Source: a virus
Strand: one strand, 5' to 3'
DNA: 34,104 bases
Virus record (IMG/VR): IMGVR_UViG_3300034355_000432
Location: 1-34,104 of that record
The notes beneath the pieces are model-generated. The model searched no databases and had not been told where the DNA came from. It was given only the letters and a program-made list of their open reading frames with translations. Below, piece by piece: positions 20,270 through 27,876 of this stretch (positions are counted from its first letter, which is position 1; each line of letters starts with the position of its first letter). The position numbers were made by a program, and so were the translations under genes.

Positions 20270-21157
20270 CTAGAAAGGTGGCGTGCCGAAGTAGGTAGCG
20301 AAAGCGACGGCAGGATTGAAGCGGCGTGCAAGGATCGTTGGCGCACCGCTGCCGGTGAAGTCGTTATTGAACCGAATGCTGCCATCGTCGTTCAACGCCA
20401 TCACAGACGCAGACGCAATCTTTTCGATGCCGCCTTCCTCAAACACATAACAGCGTTTCTTCGATCCGCTGCTGACGTAGTTCCAGCCGACGTTCGGCAG
20501 ATACAACTGGTAGCCGCTGGCCTTGAATGACAGTTCCGCAGTGACTTGCCAGAAGTTCACCTCCTGGCCGTTGACTACCTCGACGGCTGGCTGGCCGCTT
20601 ATGCCGTGGCACATCCACTGATACGCATCAGCACCAAGGAATGAATCGGAGTTCAGCGCCCCCGTCACGGCCACGGCGTTGGCGATCGGGAACGTGGCGC
20701 GGTTCCCGGCAATCGACAGTTTCAGTTCGCCTTCAATCGACTGTGCACCCGGAATGATGTCGCCAGCCGAGTTGATGAGCGGCTTGATGTCCGTGTTCCC
20801 TGTGCCGTTGTAGTAGCGGAACGTTGGCACGGCCACGCCACTCGTGGAAAACGACCAAATATCGGCACGAGACAGCGGGCTTGTTTGGAAACTCGGCGTG
20901 CCTTCCTGCGGCGACTCGTAGCTGTACGTGACTTCCGCGTGAAACGCATCGGTTTCGCTCACCGCCACGTTCAGGCAGAGCAGGTAGGAAAACTCTGGGT
21001 GTGCAGCACCGTGGAAGATGCCAACCGTGTTGATGATTTCCTGCGTGTTAGTAGCACCGTCCAGTGTGCAGACGTACTTCAGTTCAGCAGTGGGCGCTTC
21101 GCCAAACTTGTGCGACAGCGTGCGCGGCAGAACTTCGCGGTAGGAGAGAACGGCCAT
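20270..21157 (-). CDS. Distal tail/tip protein
   Basis: 295 residues directly after the tape measure gene (TAATG overlap), where distal tail or tail hub proteins are expected. It is beta-rich: ELKYVCTLDGATNTQEI, FHAEVTYSYESPQ, QVTAELSFKASGYQLYLP and KKRCYVFEEGGIEKIASASV. I do not recognise a named family. The position supports a tail-tip role. Confidence 0.68.
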   Translation of the reverse strand: MAVLSYREVLPRTLSHKFGEAPTAELKYVCTLDGATNTQEIINTVGIFHGAAHPEFSYLLCLNVAVSETDAFHAEVTYSYESPQEGTPSFQTSPLSRADIWSFSTSGVAVPTFRYYNGTGNTDIKPLINSAGDIIPGAQSIEGELKLSIAGNRATFPIANAVAVTGALNSDSFLGADAYQWMCHGISGQPAVEVVNGQEVNFWQVTAELSFKASGYQLYLPNVGWNYVSSGSKKRCYVFEEGGIEKIASASVMALNDDGSIRFNNDFTGSGAPTILARRFNPAVAFATYFGTPPF

Positions 21158-23370
21158 TAGGCACCAAGGATTTCTACGGGGTTGGCACCAGTGGCCTTAA
21201 TCGCCTGCTTGATCTCTTCGAGTTTCGCCAACTGGGCACGCCGCTGTTCGAGTGCAGGATCTTGGCGGCCGGTTGCCAACGCCAGGAACTGCGAAGCACC
21301 CTCTTGGGTGCGGATGTCGTTCACCTGCAATGCCTGCTGCGAAGGCCGCGCCAGTTCGGCGGCGATCTCCTTACGGATGCTGATGCCCTCGGCGGCAAGG
21401 TTCTGAAGTGCAGTGCGTGCTTCGCCACCGTTCACTAGCCCCTTGTCGAACGCCTGGCGAACCTTGATGAACTGATCCTTCACAGTCTCGACGGGCTTCA
21501 GCAGGGCTTTGTCGAGCCCCAGCGATGACAGTTCACGGTCCCGTGCCTGCTGCCTGGCAGCGTCAGTCGCAGCCGCCGCCGTCTCTTGAGTAAGCCGCAG
21601 CCGCTCCTGTGCCTGCTGGATCGCCACGGCATCGCCAGCTTTGCGGGCGTCAGCTAGGTTCTTCTCTGAGTCGCCGATCGTCTTGTTGATCGCCAAGAGA
21701 TCCTGTGAAAGCGTCAGGCGTGATTTCTCGGATTCCGGTACGCCAGACTGCACAAGTTCCTGAACACGCTTCCGTGCCTCTTCTGTTGCCTTGGCGGATG
21801 TGTCTGCTACACGCTTGGTGGCCTCTTCTTCAGCCTTGCGGGCGTCGGTGATCTTGTTGACTTCACGGACAACATTCTGGGCAGCTTCTGCAATCGCTTC
21901 TTGGCTGAAGCCAGACCCCTTAAACTCGTCCGTAAGACTACCGACGCGGGCCTTTAGCACTTCAAAAGCATCTGCAACTTCTCTCGGCACTGCACCAAGT
22001 TTGCCAGCCTCTTGGGCAATCTTTTTGAATCCGCTCGTGGCTTCCTCAATGGTGCCCTGGATCAGCGTTGCGTCGGTTATCTCGGCAGGCAGTTTGAATG
22101 CGGCTTCAGCCTCTGTTGCAAAAGCCCTAGCCGCTTCTTTGGCTTTGTTGAATCGCTCTTCAACATTCTTCGCCGTTGCCTCATTCTTTGCGAGAGCGGC
22201 GGTGACTTCATTCGCTCCAGACGTTCCTGCCACTGCGTAACTTGCGAATGCACCGCCGACCGTACCCAGCACCACGACGATAGCGCCAATTCCAGTACGG
22301 GAAAGAAGGGCAGTAATTGCTGAAGTGAGCAAGGCAGTGGCGGCGGTGGCCCCAATGCAAGACACGCTGTAGGCTCCGAAACCGGCAGCGGCGGCAATCG
22401 CACCTACGGCTGCGCCGGTCATGTTGCTGGCGATAAGGCCAAGCGTGTTGGCAATCACCGGGAAGATCGTAGATGCCAGCGGGGCAGTAGCCTTAAAAAG
22501 AATAAGGAACGCATCGGCGGCAGCCCTGGCAACCGCCACAACGCCACCAATCGCCGCTTCCGCAGACTTCGCCACCTCCTGAACGTCGAGTGATGCGATG
22601 AACGTGGCTGCGCTTTCAGCGGCAGCAATCAGCGACGGTGCCAGCTCTGCCGTCACGCGAGCCTGGAACGCCTTGAACGTGGCAGAGACTTTGCCTATTG
22701 AATCATCAAGCGTTGCCAGCCCTTGCACCTGGTCCTTGCTCAGCACCAGGCCCAGCCGCTCCGCTTCGGCACGCATCTCTGAAAGGTAGCCAGCACCTTC
22801 AGCAAACACCGGCACCAGTTCGGCACCGCTCTTGCCGAACAGGCTCACCGCAGCCGCCGCTTGCTGGGCCGGGCCGGGCAGTTGGGAGATCGCCGCCGCG
22901 ACAGCCTCAAAGGCAGCCTCGGGCGACAACCGCGAAAGTTCCTGCACCGACAGCCCGAGATCCGCGAAAGACTTGATGGCACCCTTGTTGCCGGTCTGGG
23001 CTTCGCCCAAGTTGATGCCGAGCTTCTGGACACCCTTGCCGAACGTCTCGACGCTCACGCCAGACTGTTCGGCTGCGAACTGGTACGCCTGAAGCGTCTG
23101 CGTGGAAACGCCTGTCCGCTTGCTGAGATCGTCCACCGATGCCACAGCAGAGGCAGAGCCAGCCACGAAGGAGTTGAACGCACCGGCGACGGTCTGAACG
23201 CTCGACAGGAACACCCGCGAAAGTTCGATCGTCTTCAGCGTCGAAACGTCAGCCTGAGTTTTCTTGGCGGCATATCCGAGCTTCTGAAGTTCAACGACAC
23301 CGGCATTGATGCCCGAGGACATGCCTTGAGCATTTGCCGACAGCGTGAATCCTAGCCCGATGCTTGCCAT
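21157..23370 (-). CDS. Tail tape measure protein
   Basis: 737 residues. It starts with a membrane-avoiding beta/alpha part (IGLGFTLSANAQGMSSGI) and RTGVSTQTLQAYQFAAEQSG, then AAAISQLPGPAQQAAAAVSL and FGKSGAELVPVFAEGAGYLS, which are typical of phage tape measure proteins. The middle has long hydrophobic Ala/Gly-rich segments, and the C-terminal half is a long coiled coil rich in Glu, Lys and Ala. At about 0.15 nm per residue it implies a tail of roughly 110 nm. It follows the two-part tail chaperone, as usual. Confidence 0.93.
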   Translation of the reverse strand: MASIGLGFTLSANAQGMSSGINAGVVELQKLGYAAKKTQADVSTLKTIELSRVFLSSVQTVAGAFNSFVAGSASAVASVDDLSKRTGVSTQTLQAYQFAAEQSGVSVETFGKGVQKLGINLGEAQTGNKGAIKSFADLGLSVQELSRLSPEAAFEAVAAAISQLPGPAQQAAAAVSLFGKSGAELVPVFAEGAGYLSEMRAEAERLGLVLSKDQVQGLATLDDSIGKVSATFKAFQARVTAELAPSLIAAAESAATFIASLDVQEVAKSAEAAIGGVVAVARAAADAFLILFKATAPLASTIFPVIANTLGLIASNMTGAAVGAIAAAAGFGAYSVSCIGATAATALLTSAITALLSRTGIGAIVVVLGTVGGAFASYAVAGTSGANEVTAALAKNEATAKNVEERFNKAKEAARAFATEAEAAFKLPAEITDATLIQGTIEEATSGFKKIAQEAGKLGAVPREVADAFEVLKARVGSLTDEFKGSGFSQEAIAEAAQNVVREVNKITDARKAEEEATKRVADTSAKATEEARKRVQELVQSGVPESEKSRLTLSQDLLAINKTIGDSEKNLADARKAGDAVAIQQAQERLRLTQETAAAATDAARQQARDRELSSLGLDKALLKPVETVKDQFIKVRQAFDKGLVNGGEARTALQNLAAEGISIRKEIAAELARPSQQALQVNDIRTQEGASQFLALATGRQDPALEQRRAQLAKLEEIKQAIKATGANPVEILGA

Positions 23371-23372
23371 GC

Positions 23373-23651
23373 CTAGCCTTCCAAGTCCTTCTTCATCTGC
23401 TCAAGCACTGCGTGAATCTGCGTCCAGTGCTTGGGTGCCTTGTCTTCGATCGGTATGAAATCGCCAGCGGTAGGAGTCTTACCCTTCGGGCAGTACGGGG
23501 CCAGCATCGCACTGGCAAGCATCCCGGTCTGCGTCCATGAATCTTCGAGCGGGCTGAACCACCTGGAGTACGCGATCCATCGACTGAACTCCCGTGAATC
23601 CATTGCGTCGATTTGTTCCAACGTCATCCGAAGGTGGCCCGCCAGGCGCAT
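23373..23651 (-). CDS. Tail assembly chaperone, downstream (T-like) part
   Basis: 92 residues if started at the ATG 23651. MRLAGHLRMTLEQIDAMDSR, then EFSRWIAYSRWFSPL, is the pattern of the second tail-chaperone frame of HK97/lambda-like phages. The ATG has no ribosome site. The same frame is open upstream (encoding ...TLHFK before the Met), back through the end of the previous gene, so this part is likely made by -1 frameshifting at 23681-23687 as an extension of 23678-24019. Confidence 0.8.
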   Translation of the reverse strand: MRLAGHLRMTLEQIDAMDSREFSRWIAYSRWFSPLEDSWTQTGMLASAMLAPYCPKGKTPTAGDFIPIEDKAPKHWTQIHAVLEQMKKDLEG

Positions 23652-23677
23652 CTTGAAATGCAGCGTCGGACGGGCGT

Positions 23678-23688
23678 TTATTCCCCCG
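23678..23688 (-). promoter_or_regulatory. Probable -1 programmed frameshift site
   Basis: At the end of the upstream chaperone gene the minus strand reads GCG GGG GAA TAA. The G5-A-A heptamer allows the Gly tRNA to slip -1 on GGG with perfect pairing, just before the stop at 23678. The -1 frame is open from about 23710 through the downstream chaperone gene. The A-site codon re-pairing (GAA to GGA) is not perfect, unlike the lambda GGGAAAG site. Confidence 0.55.
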
Positions 23689-24019
23689 CTAGTCTCTTGA
23701 TCTCCTCCTCAGTCAATGCGTTGTGCTTCATGGCCGCTTGCCACAGTTTGTGCATCTGGTCGCTGCTGCGAACCTTCAAGGCTTCAACACCTTCTTCGCC
23801 GGGGAAGATCAGGTTGCCCTTCTCGTCACAGAGCGTCCGCGACAGCAGTTCAGAGCGGAAGTCGGGGATGGCTTTGCCGCCCGCCTCGACTAGCTTCATC
23901 TCGTAGGAATCACGTTCGCCCACGCTCATCAGCCGAAGGCAGCACTCCCCGCCGAAGGCTTGCACCTTGATGATCTTGGCGTCGTCTGCTGCGTCGATTT
24001 GTTCTCTTGTCAGTGACAT
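23678..24019 (-). CDS. Tail assembly chaperone, upstream (G-like) part
   Basis: 113 residues from the ATG at 24019. SLTREQIDAADDAKIIKVQA, then CCLRLMSVGERDSYEMKLVE and LSRTLCDEKGNLIFPGEEGV, then ALTEEEIKRLAGE, is the usual pattern of siphophage tail chaperones (a regulatory-looking N-terminus, SxxERDxYE, LxDxxG). It sits between the tail tube genes and the tape measure gene. The GEG end is followed by the frameshift site described at 23678-23688. Confidence 0.82.
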   Translation of the reverse strand: MSLTREQIDAADDAKIIKVQAFGGECCLRLMSVGERDSYEMKLVEAGGKAIPDFRSELLSRTLCDEKGNLIFPGEEGVEALKVRSSDQMHKLWQAAMKHNALTEEEIKRLAGE

Positions 24020-24027
24020 TGGTTGCC

Positions 24028-24339
24028 TTATTGGATGATTTGGAACTCGACGGTGTAGCGCGTCACTCCGTTGAGTTCTGCCGCCGCACTCACGGAAGTA
24101 CAGCATGCAGTGCACGTCAAGTTCATGCCGCCACCCGCAATCGTCAGCGTGCCGCGAGTTCCATAGGGGGCGGTGCTTACGACGCCAATCGTCTGAACGC
24201 TGACAGAGCCAGCGTCGTCAGTCCAGACAACGCTGCGGCCCTTGGGCAATCCGCCGCCCCACGTCCACGACAGGCCGGTAACTTCCGTGGCGGCCGCGCC
24301 GTTGAACGTGACCGTGATGCCTGTGCTGTAACTTGCCAC
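24028..24339 (-). CDS. Tail-tube-like protein 2
   Basis: 103 residues from a GTG at 24339 with GGAGG upstream. ITVTFNGAAATEVTGLSWTW then GSVSVQTIGVVSTAPYGTRG and GVTRYTVEFQIIQ resemble the beta-sandwich of phage tail tube or tube-associated proteins. It sits between the larger tube-like gene (24358-24732) and the tail chaperone. It may be a second tube or a tail decoration protein. The GTG start is inside a hairpin. Confidence 0.65.
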   Translation of the reverse strand: MASYSTGITVTFNGAAATEVTGLSWTWGGGLPKGRSVVWTDDAGSVSVQTIGVVSTAPYGTRGTLTIAGGGMNLTCTACCTSVSAAAELNGVTRYTVEFQIIQ

Positions 24340-24355
24340 GGGAAAACCTCCCGTG
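24337..24355 (-). promoter_or_regulatory. Hairpin covering the start codon of 24028-24339
   Basis: CACGGG-AGGTTTT-CCCGTG on the minus strand is a perfect 6-bp stem. The final GTG of the 3' arm is the start codon, and part of the GGAGG ribosome site is in the stem and loop. Folding would hide both, so translation may depend on ribosomes arriving from the upstream tube gene. Confidence 0.55.
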
Positions 24356-24357
24356 AA

Positions 24358-24732
24358 CTAGCGGGCAACGCGGAAGGTAGCACTGCCACGGATGACATCG
24401 TTCACTGCAAGCGTCACCGAGCAACTCGCAACGGTGGCAGCCTTTGACAGCGACAGGCCGCCCGTGATCGCCAGCGTGCCAGTAGCACCGTCGTCTATGC
24501 CGCCAGTGCCAACAAAGTCGATTGAAACTTCCCGCCCCGTGTCGGTTGCAGACCCAGCCAGCGGACGGTTCTGCGTCAAGACAGCAGCGCCGGTTGTCAG
24601 GCCAAGATGGCTAATGTCGATAGTGTCGGCGGCATTAACGTCGTTCTTGTTGTACGTCAGATTGGTAACGGTGCCGGTGAAGCCCGGAAAAGTTACCGTC
24701 GTGCCGCTTGAATCATGGGGCGTCGATGCCAT
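24358..24732 (-). CDS. Major tail (tube) protein
   Basis: 124 residues, AGGAG 9 nt before the ATG at 24732. GTTVTFPGFTGTVTNLTYNK, then DTIDISHLGLTTGAAVLTQN and RPLAGSATDTGREVSIDFVG, resemble small major tail proteins of siphophages, with D-IDISHLGL being the clearest piece. It is smaller than classical tubes (about 200 residues). The genomic position, after tail completion genes and before the chaperone pair, supports the call. Confidence 0.78.
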   Translation of the reverse strand: MASTPHDSSGTTVTFPGFTGTVTNLTYNKNDVNAADTIDISHLGLTTGAAVLTQNRPLAGSATDTGREVSIDFVGTGGIDDGATGTLAITGGLSLSKAATVASCSVTLAVNDVIRGSATFRVAR

Positions 24733-24735
24733 TGC

Positions 24736-25146
24736 TTAAGTCTCCTGCCACCAACAATCGAACGATAGTTTGACGCTATAAACCGGCGGCATTTCAGCAC
24801 CCGCCAGCTGTACGAAGTCGTCCTGCTCGTTTTCGAGCGAGACCTGCTTGACCTCTGCATTGTCGAACGTCCCCCCGTACCCATCCAGACGCTGCCGCAC
24901 TTTGTCGGCCAAGTCTCTGGCACCTTCGTAGGTAGCGGCGTACACGTCGAAATCCACGCTCACCTGCGGAACACCCATCGGGCCGCTAAGCGTCTGCTGC
25001 CTGCGGATGCCGCTTCGCCGGTAGGTGATGAACGGCAGGGCCGCCGACTGCGGCGCAAGCAACGGGAAGATCCGAGATGAAACGATGGACGAAACCACAG
25101 TCGTGGTGACGAGGGCGTTTCGCATGACGGCTTCGGGGGATTTCAT
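24736..25146 (-). CDS. Tail completion protein (DUF3168/gp17-like)
   Basis: 136 residues, ATGA overlap with the previous gene. RIFPLLAPQSAALPFITYRR, then VSVDFDVYAATYEGARDLAD and KVRQRLDGYGG match DUF3168 tail-terminator/completion proteins (LPFI-Y, D-YA-TY--AR-LA--VR--LDG). These cap the tail tube for joining to the head. Confidence 0.88.
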   Translation of the reverse strand: MKSPEAVMRNALVTTTVVSSIVSSRIFPLLAPQSAALPFITYRRSGIRRQQTLSGPMGVPQVSVDFDVYAATYEGARDLADKVRQRLDGYGGTFDNAEVKQVSLENEQDDFVQLAGAEMPPVYSVKLSFDCWWQET

Positions 25147-25943
25147 TTGCCATCCGCCTTGTTGCGGCGCTCCTGGGCACGTAGGGCATTCGTCAACGCC
25201 TTCCGCATTTCCACGTCAAGGATGCTTTTCATCGCAGGCAGCGACTGCCGGAAAGCCTTCTCCAGCGGACGAAGTGCAGGCATGGGGGCCACCGATCCCG
25301 TGGCGATGAAGTCGATGGGGTACTTGCCGCGTCCTTTGAATTGCCGTCGTTTCCCTTTTTTTTGTTCTGGCGAGGAATTGTCATTAAAGCCAGACGACAT
25401 TACGCCGCGTGCGTTGCTGGGCTTTTCCTTTAGTCGATCCTTCAGCGTGATGATCCGCCCGTCGAGAATCACACGGCGGCGTTTCACTACCTTGCTCTTG
25501 CCGGGGCTGCGCCGCCCCTTGGTGCCGAACTCCACCAGGTGGGAGTGGTACGCCCGGTTCGGACCCTTCTGGACAGAACCGCCGAAGGCCGATTCAGCCA
25601 TTCGCTGCTTGCCGCTAGCGACCGGCCTACGGAATCCGATCACCACCACCGACACGGGCGTGTTCGTTTTGTTGTTGGTGTACTTCTTCGTGCGATCTGT
25701 CACGCTCGCCAGCAGGTTGCCTGTCACCTGCCCGATGCTTCGCACCTGTGCCAGCAGGGCTTCCTTGCCGGGCTTCGACGCCTTCTTCAAGGCACGGGCC
25801 TGGTAGCGGTTGCTGATGTCCTTATCGAGCTTCTTCAATTCGGAAATCACGTCATCCAGCGGCGCAAGGGAAAACAAAGACTTTGCAGCCTTGCCACGCC
25901 CAAGGGCCAACTTGATCAGCGGCTCGCCGTTGAACATCGCCAT
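25143..25943 (-). CDS. HK97 gp10-like head-tail joining protein
   Basis: 266 residues from the ATG that overlaps the stop of the adaptor gene (TAATG). HK97 gp10 proteins are usually about 140-180 residues; here a long basic insertion is seen (SPGKSKVVKRRRVILDGR, LKEKPSNARGVM, SPEQKKGKRRQFKGRGKYP), probably an extra domain or loop. Recognisable parts are ARALKKASKPGKEALLAQVR, HSHLVEFGTKGRRSPGK and PMPALRPLEKAFRQS. The family call rests on the VEFGT and PALRPA-like motifs. Confidence 0.8.
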   Translation of the reverse strand: MAMFNGEPLIKLALGRGKAAKSLFSLAPLDDVISELKKLDKDISNRYQARALKKASKPGKEALLAQVRSIGQVTGNLLASVTDRTKKYTNNKTNTPVSVVVIGFRRPVASGKQRMAESAFGGSVQKGPNRAYHSHLVEFGTKGRRSPGKSKVVKRRRVILDGRIITLKDRLKEKPSNARGVMSSGFNDNSSPEQKKGKRRQFKGRGKYPIDFIATGSVAPMPALRPLEKAFRQSLPAMKSILDVEMRKALTNALRAQERRNKADGK

Positions 25944-26263
25944 TAGGGAATCTGCTCCTGGCAAATCGCCTCATGTTCGCTGCGGTTGCCGTGCTCAAGC
26001 AGGCTCACGATATCCAGCGTGCGGGAACGCCAGGAGAACCGCATGTTCTGGCTCAGCCCCGGCAGGTAACGCAGCCGCACCTTGTGGCTGATAGTGGTTT
26101 CCTGCTGCCCGGCAGCCAAGGCTTCGCGTGCGCTCACGCCTTCAACGCTGGCCCACACGGCAGACGAGTCCGCCCACGCCAGCACGGTCTCGCCCAAAGC
26201 GTTTGTGGTGCCGCTGGCGATCTGCACCGTGATACGCTCGCGGAGTTTGCCGGGGTCGATCAT
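25943..26263 (-). CDS. Head-tail adaptor (SPP1 gp16/HK97 gp7-like)
   Basis: 106 residues, ATGA overlap with the connector gene (start 26263). MIDPGKLRERITVQIASGTT then ETVLAWADSSAVWASVEGVS and REALAAGQQETTISHKVRLR match the phage head-tail joining (head closure) family, including the GD-LRERITV opening and the late YL-GLS-N-R. Confidence 0.88.
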   Translation of the reverse strand: MIDPGKLRERITVQIASGTTNALGETVLAWADSSAVWASVEGVSAREALAAGQQETTISHKVRLRYLPGLSQNMRFSWRSRTLDIVSLLEHGNRSEHEAICQEQIP

Positions 26264-26868
26264 CGGTAGGAACCCCACCGCTGCGAGTCTAGGAGCGACT
26301 TCACGCCGAACGGGATTTCATCGCCGCTCATTGAGTCTGCCGCCATGCGCCGCTCGAACCACATCCCCACCAGCATCAGCATCGCGTGGCGAATCGCCGT
26401 TGGCACATCGCTGCCGCTGGCACCGTAACCGCCCCACCAGGTCACGCTGATCGCATTGTCGTCTTGCAAGTGCGGGGGCCACGTCTGGCCGTAGAGCGTC
26501 TTCACGCTGCCCGGCGTGGCATTGCGGTCCACGCGGTAGCTGGTGCTGCCGTAGGTGGCCGTTGTGCCGTTCTCGTAGGTAAACGTCAGGGCCACCGCTG
26601 TGGCTGTGCCAGCCGCTGCCATCGGCGGGCGGGGTAGTTCGATGTCCATGGTGCCGTCAGGCGGGAACTTGTCGAACCGCATGACCCACTGGGTGTGTAC
26701 CAGCGTCCGGTCGAGGTACTGCTCGCACCACTCGCGGGCTGCCGTGATGAGCGACGAAACGTAGGCATCATCTGTGCTGGTGTCGATCCGGCAGTGGGCC
26801 TTCGCTTCGGCAAGCGTCACAGGCTCGACCACGGGGGCGGTCGCTCTAGCAAGGCTGCGGTACATCAT
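26260..26868 (-). CDS. Head-tail connector protein (phiE125 gp8-like)
   Basis: 202 residues. EPVTLAEAKAHCRIDTSTDD then AYVSSLITAAREWCEQYLDR and TLVHTQWVMRFDKFP fit the phiE125 gp8/gp6-like connector opening (EPVTLAEAK-H-R-D---D). It ends with a helical AIRHAMLMLVGMWFERR and VKSLLDSQRWGSY. It forms the ring below the portal. ATGA overlap with the gene above. Confidence 0.9.
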   Translation of the reverse strand: MMYRSLARATAPVVEPVTLAEAKAHCRIDTSTDDAYVSSLITAAREWCEQYLDRTLVHTQWVMRFDKFPPDGTMDIELPRPPMAAAGTATAVALTFTYENGTTATYGSTSYRVDRNATPGSVKTLYGQTWPPHLQDDNAISVTWWGGYGASGSDVPTAIRHAMLMLVGMWFERRMAADSMSGDEIPFGVKSLLDSQRWGSYR

Positions 26869-27065
26869 TTCCTGCGTCTCCGCTTAGGCGTGGCGTCGGC
26901 CGTTTCTGTGGCAGGATCAAGGGCCGCCGTCTCTAGCAAATCCTGCTGCTGCTCGATTGCAGCGAACCGCTTGGCGACCAACTCCGCTGCCAGACCGCCG
27001 GGGATCTCCACCACCTGGCCGGTGCGGTAGGAACGGAAAGGCCGCAGTATTCGTAGTTTGGTCAT
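26865..27065 (-). CDS. Small basic protein beside the connector
   Basis: 66 residues from the ATG at 27065, which has GGAG 8 nt upstream and overlaps the glycosyltransferase stop (ATGA). TKLRILRPFRSYRTGQVVEI then PGGLAAELVAKRFAAIEQQ suggests a small beta-barrel then helix, with a basic tail KRRRRK. Short proteins of this type (with a TG-VVEIP-G loop) precede connector genes in many siphophages and may be head-decoration or stabilising factors. Confidence 0.7.
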   Translation of the reverse strand: MTKLRILRPFRSYRTGQVVEIPGGLAAELVAKRFAAIEQQQDLLETAALDPATETADATPKRRRRK

Positions 27066-27796
27066 TGGGGGACGCTCCATGCAGTTTCGGGCCGCTTGCT
27101 GGTGTTCGTGAAATCCGTAGTCCACTGGAAAACAGGGCTGCCAAGGTTCTGCCCCGGCCACGTCACCACGTATTCGCCGTGGCCCAAAACCACGCGGGGC
27201 GTGACGTACACGCGGTTGCCGCTCTCGCGCCAGTTGCGCCAGAAGTGAATGTCGGGATCGACGCGGCCTTCGTTCCAAGAACCGTCAGGGCCGGGCGTCG
27301 AAAGGAACCAGGGTTTCTTCGCACGCTTCAGGGCCGCCGTAGAGATCACCGTAAGGCCGAAGTGTGCCGTATCGACTTCCTGCACAGGCTCGGCAAACCA
27401 CGAAGCAGGCAGGCTTGTGGTGCCGTCCTTGGGTGGATTGTCCAGCGTGCCCTTCAGCGTCAGCATCGGGCGGCCGTCTTCCCGCTTGGTTTGTAGCCCG
27501 GTAATGGCATCGCACTGGAACGTCATCGCCATAGCGAACAGGTGCTCCACGTCTTCCTTGGTGAAGAACGTGTCATAGTCGATCGTCAGCAGGTATTCGC
27601 ACTTGTCGATGAACTGTTCCATGACGCGGGTGTTCACCTGGTCCCAGAACGCACCAGTTCCCATCGTAGGGCGAATCCCCAGCGGCATGAGTGCCTGTGC
27701 CCACGCGAAGTGGTTTGCCGTAAACGAGAGCCTGGGCATCGAGAGCACGGCTTCCACCCGGATGTCGGCTTCCGTGTTACCGACTTTGACGATCAT
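27062..27796 (-). CDS. GT-A glycosyltransferase within the head module
   Basis: 244 residues from the ATG at 27796, GAGG 7 nt upstream. ADIRVEAVLSMPRLSFTANH opens it; EYLLTIDYDTFFTKEDVEHL (67-86) contains the DYD metal motif, followed by DTAHFGLTVISTAALKR and VDPDIHFWRNWRESGNRVYV, with late VLGHGEY. This is the GT-A fold order (nucleotide strand, DxD, acceptor loop, D--FW). Its place between the capsid and the connector genes is unusual and hints that it modifies a virion protein, perhaps the capsid, but that is inference. Confidence 0.8.
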   Translation of the reverse strand: MIVKVGNTEADIRVEAVLSMPRLSFTANHFAWAQALMPLGIRPTMGTGAFWDQVNTRVMEQFIDKCEYLLTIDYDTFFTKEDVEHLFAMAMTFQCDAITGLQTKREDGRPMLTLKGTLDNPPKDGTTSLPASWFAEPVQEVDTAHFGLTVISTAALKRAKKPWFLSTPGPDGSWNEGRVDPDIHFWRNWRESGNRVYVTPRVVLGHGEYVVTWPGQNLGSPVFQWTTDFTNTSKRPETAWSVPQ

Positions 27797-27815
27797 GCGT
27801 GCCTCTTAGAAATAG

Positions 27816-27844
27816 AGCGGGCCGCCCCGAGTTGGAGCGGCCCG
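27816..27844 (-). terminator. Rho-independent terminator after capsid
   Basis: GCGGGCCGC and GCGGCCCGC form a perfect 9-bp stem with an 11-nt loop, about 33 nt after the capsid stop; TCTATTTCT follows on the minus strand. A small AAGCC-GTCA-GGCTT stem lies at 27864-27877. The tail is U-poor for a strong terminator, so read-through into the glycosyltransferase and connector genes is expected, lowering their expression relative to capsid. Confidence 0.7.
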
Positions 27845-27876
27845 CCTAGTTTGCACATCACGTCAAGCCGTCAGGC

